Source: Dehalococcoidia bacterium | GTDB lineage: Bacteria; Chloroflexota; Dehalococcoidia; SM23-28-2 | Direction of reading: 5' to 3' | Assembly (NCBI GenBank): GCA_022866185.1 | Contig: JALHUG010000279.1 | Location: 1 to 8,433 of the forward strand | Length of the DNA: 8,433 nt | Translations under genes and position numbers: made by a program | Notes under the pieces: model-generated | What the model saw: the letters and a program-made list of their open reading frames with translations, nothing else | What the model was told of the DNA's origin: nothing | Databases searched by the model: none | In this document: in pieces, positions 6,925 through 8,433 of the stretch | Layout: each line of letters starts with the position of its first letter | Position numbering within the stretch: the stretch's first letter is position 1

Positions 6925-8076
6925 TCACCCCCGCTCCAGAATTGCCACGCAATTGGTGGGAGCAGCAGCGCCAGCAGGGGCGCTCAGGCCATGGGCCAGG
7001 GCCAGCTTGGCCCCCGCCACCTGCCGACCGTGGGCCTCTCCCCGCAGTTGCAGGGCGGCCTCGGCAGCCCGCACCAGGCCCGAGCCGCCGAACAAGTTGG
7101 TGCAAAGAGACCCGCCGGAAGGATTGACCGGCAGCTTGCCAGCCATCTCGGTCGTTCCTTCGTCGATCAGCTTTGCCCCCTGGCCGGCCTCGGCGAAGCC
7201 CAGGGCCTCGTAGTCCATCAGCTCGTGGAAGGAGGTGGCCTCGTGGACCTCCGCCAGGTCGAATTCGTCCAGAGGCCGTCTGATGCCAGCCATCTGATAG
7301 GCGCGTTGGGCCGCCGCAGCCAGAGAAGGGATCTCGGCCAGGTCCTTAGCGCCCATCTCGTAGCTCTCGATGGCCCAGCCAATGCCCCGGATCCAGACGG
7401 GCTTGTCGGTGATGCGCCTAACTGTCTCTTCACCCGCCAAGATGAGGGCCACGGCTCCCACCGACTCCGGCGGACAGTCCAGGGCCTTCAGGGGGTAGGC
7501 CACAGGCCGTGAAGCGAGCACCTCCTCCAGGGCGACGGGCGAGCGCAGATGGGCGTAGGGGTTACGCACGCCATTGGCCCGGTTCTTCACCACTACCTTC
7601 GCCGCCTGCTCCTCGTCCACACCGTACTTGTGCATGTAGGCGTTGGCCTGCATGGCCATGGTGACAATGTAGTTGCGCCCTGCCGGCCGAGTGAAGAGGG
7701 GATCGAAGACGATCCTGGTCACCGCCTCGATGGATGCCTCGCGGTGGCCATGGCCAGCCACCAGGGCAATATCGACCAGGCCCGAGGCAATGCGCACGTA
7801 GCCATACACCAGGGCCATGATGCCATCCTCGGCTACATGGCTGGAGTCCTTGAGATAGCCGCCTATAGCCATGCAGGTATGCATATCGGAGATGGTGCGG
7901 CCGTCGATGGCGTCCCAGCCGGAGGCGATGACTGTATCCAGGTCGCCCCGGTCCAGAGCGGCGTCCTCTAGTGCCCGTTTGGCGGCCTCGAAGCTGCTCT
8001 CGTAGTACACGTAGTGGCCCTTCGACTCTTCGTGCTTGGTCTGACCAATGCCGACGATGGCCACTTTTCTGGGCAT
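6925..8076 (-). CDS. Thiolase-fold protein (SCP2/lipid-transfer type), diverged paralogue of its neighbour
   Basis: A 383-residue thiolase-superfamily protein and the first gene of the minus-strand operon. Its layout parallels the next gene: RKVAIVGIGQTKHEES, VVVKNRANGVRNPYAH, LDCPPESVGAVALILA, DLAEVHEATSFHELMDYEALGFAEAGQG, NPSGGSLCTNLFGGSGLVR and LALAHGLSAPAGAAAP. It is clearly a paralogue rather than a recent duplicate. Aligned by eye, the nucleophilic Cys is Ala82 (HVAEDG), the HDCF loop is HEAT (His278 kept, Ala280 for Cys), and GHPxGATG is TNLFGGSG, so the GHP His is Asn327. Like its neighbour it lacks the standard thiolase catalytic set, yet its substitutions are different. The pair may form a heteromer in which the subunits have split roles. 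ATG 8074-8076 follows an excellent ribosome binding site. The reaction is unknown. Confidence 0.88.
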   Translation of the reverse strand: MPRKVAIVGIGQTKHEESKGHYVYYESSFEAAKRALEDAALDRGDLDTVIASGWDAIDGRTISDMHTCMAIGGYLKDSSHVAEDGIMALVYGYVRIASGLVDIALVAGHGHREASIEAVTRIVFDPLFTRPAGRNYIVTMAMQANAYMHKYGVDEEQAAKVVVKNRANGVRNPYAHLRSPVALEEVLASRPVAYPLKALDCPPESVGAVALILAGEETVRRITDKPVWIRGIGWAIESYEMGAKDLAEIPSLAAAAQRAYQMAGIRRPLDEFDLAEVHEATSFHELMDYEALGFAEAGQGAKLIDEGTTEMAGKLPVNPSGGSLCTNLFGGSGLVRAAEAALQLRGEAHGRQVAGAKLALAHGLSAPAGAAAPTNCVAILERG

Positions 8077-8083
8077 ATCACTC

Positions 8084-8092
8084 TCACCTCCT
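8084..8092 (-). promoter_or_regulatory. Strong ribosome binding site of the minus-strand operon
   Basis: Read on the minus strand this is AGGAGGTGA, a full-length match to the 16S rRNA tail, 7 nt before the ATG at 8076. It fixes that start codon and predicts high translation of the first gene. Confidence 0.85.
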
Positions 8093-8147
8093 CTTCCGTC
8101 TGTTTATAGCCTTGCCTGCCCACAATCGGGAAAGCATGGAAAAGGAT

Positions 8148-8176
8148 ATCACAGTTGTCTGAAACGGGTAAGGCAA
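8148..8176 (-). promoter_or_regulatory. Tentative promoter of the thiolase/DUF35 operon
   Basis: On the minus strand, TTGCCT (8176-8171) and TGTGAT (8153-8148) are separated by 17 nt. Each matches the sigma-70 consensus at 4 of 6 positions. A transcript would start near 8141, giving a leader of about 65 nt. An alternative -10, TATAAA (8108-8103), lies closer but lacks a recognisable -35. Confidence 0.3.
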
Positions 8177-8239
8177 TCGGGCGGGCCAGAGGGCACTGGT
8201 TCATGATTGGTTGGTTTTTTGCTCCCAGGTTCCTACAGG

Positions 8240-8261
8240 ACCCCAGCCTGAAGGCTGGGGT
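8240..8261. repeat. Perfect hairpin upstream of the thiolase/DUF35 operon
   Basis: A 10-bp stem (8240-8249 with 8252-8261; CCCCAGCCT-GA-AGGCTGGGG plus a closing A-T pair) with only two unpaired central bases. A smaller palindrome, TCCT-AC-AGGA (8231-8240), abuts it. It has the same XXGCCTGAAGGCXX style as the REP-like palindromes nearby but lacks their GTAG/CTAC foot. It lies outside the shared part of the long inverted repeat. An insertion-sequence-end hairpin is another possibility. Confidence 0.6.
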
Positions 8262-8273
8262 ATGGGGAGACAA

Positions 8274-8433
8274 ATCGATGCCCCCGCCTTATGGTCATGA
8301 ACAAAATAACTCGACACAAGGCAGGGCTGAAGCCCTGCAGCTACGACCCCGGCCCCCCTTCATTTCGTAGCTGCAGACCTTTAGGTCTGCCTGGAAAGGG
8401 CAACTAGGCATGTCGGTTTATTTTCTCAATGAC
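8274..8433 (-). repeat. Long intergenic repeat, copy 2 (inverted relative to 5033-5221; runs to window edge)
   Basis: Reverse complement of copy 1 at about 90% over roughly 158 aligned bases by hand, including a gapless 104-base block (8330-8433). It lacks the 30-nt insertion of copy 1. The match is still good at the last base of the window, so the repeat may continue beyond it. With copy 1 it brackets the three-gene minus-strand cassette. No gene is seen in 8077-8433. Confidence 0.88.
8321..8390. repeat. REP-like inverted doublet, copy 2
   Basis: Palindrome GCAGGGCT-GA-AGCCCTGC (8321-8338) is followed by CTAC (8341-8344). GTAG (8367-8370) then precedes GCAGACCT-TT-AGGTCTGC (8373-8390). The two halves are joined by the 11-bp inverted repeat at 8336-8346 and 8365-8375. 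This is the compact form of the same element at 5076-5175 and supports the idea that GTAG plus palindrome is the repeating unit. Confidence 0.68.

Noticed and set aside
6619..7512. 297-residue open frame on the plus strand opposite the two thiolase-fold genes
   Set aside because: Low-complexity Gly/Ala/Gln/His-rich translation without motifs, running antisense across two well-supported genes and their junction. It is typical of the spurious long antisense frames in GC-rich DNA.
5749..8076. Decayed thiolase pseudogenes
   Set aside because: Both frames are full-length for the family, tightly spaced, have good ribosome binding sites and keep the family's structural motifs. Loss of catalytic residues is patterned, not random.
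8155..8370. 71-residue plus-strand frame through the leader and repeat copy 2
   Set aside because: Composed mostly of repeat and palindrome sequence, with no ribosome binding site and no recognisable protein features.
5033..8433. CRISPR array or a complete insertion sequence
   Set aside because: There are only two repeat copies, inverted and 3 kb apart, with no spacers. No transposase or integrase is encoded between them and no target-site duplication could be established, since one outer end is beyond the window.

Overview
The window is GC-rich bacterial chromosomal DNA, densely packed with acyl-CoA and ketoacid metabolism genes. Strong purine-rich ribosome binding sites and tight operon spacing mark it as bacterial. 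The gene set (acyl-CoA ligase, 3-oxoacid CoA-transferase, acetoacetyl-CoA synthetase, and two SCP2-type thiolase-fold proteins with a DUF35 partner) suits an organism that degrades fatty acids or other carboxylic acids. Lineages such as Chloroflexota or Desulfobacterota would fit, but this is a low-confidence inference from gene content and no taxonomic marker is present.

Layout. Positions 1-1276 (+) hold the 3' three-quarters of an AMP-forming acyl-CoA ligase whose start lies outside the window. A gap of about 190 bp with a tentative promoter follows. Positions 1468-4934 (+) form a compact operon: CoA-transferase subunit A (scoA-like), subunit B (scoB-like) and acetoacetyl-CoA synthetase. 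A convergent intergenic region (4935-5259) separates it from a minus-strand operon at 5260-8076. In transcription order that operon encodes a thiolase-fold protein (8076-6925), a second thiolase-fold protein (6921-5749) and a DUF35 zinc-ribbon/OB-fold protein (5730-5260). Positions 8077-8433 are the leader of this operon and further repeat DNA.

How the genes fit together. The plus-strand operon offers two ways of making acetoacetyl-CoA (or a related 3-ketoacyl-CoA) from the free acid: CoA transfer from a donor such as succinyl-CoA, and direct ATP-dependent ligation. The minus-strand trio resembles known thiolase/DUF35 complexes. However, by eye both thiolase-fold proteins lack the usual nucleophilic Cys, the HDCF-loop Cys and the GHP His. 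A non-thiolytic reaction (for example retro-aldol C-C cleavage) or a structural role is therefore as likely as thiolysis.

Most striking non-coding feature. The minus-strand three-gene cassette is bracketed by two long inverted copies of one intergenic repeat (5033-5221 and 8274-8433, about 90% identical by hand alignment). Each copy carries a pair of REP-like palindromes with inward-facing GTAG tetranucleotides. One copy has a precise 30-nt insertion, itself two hairpins, at the centre of a palindrome. The second copy runs to the window edge.
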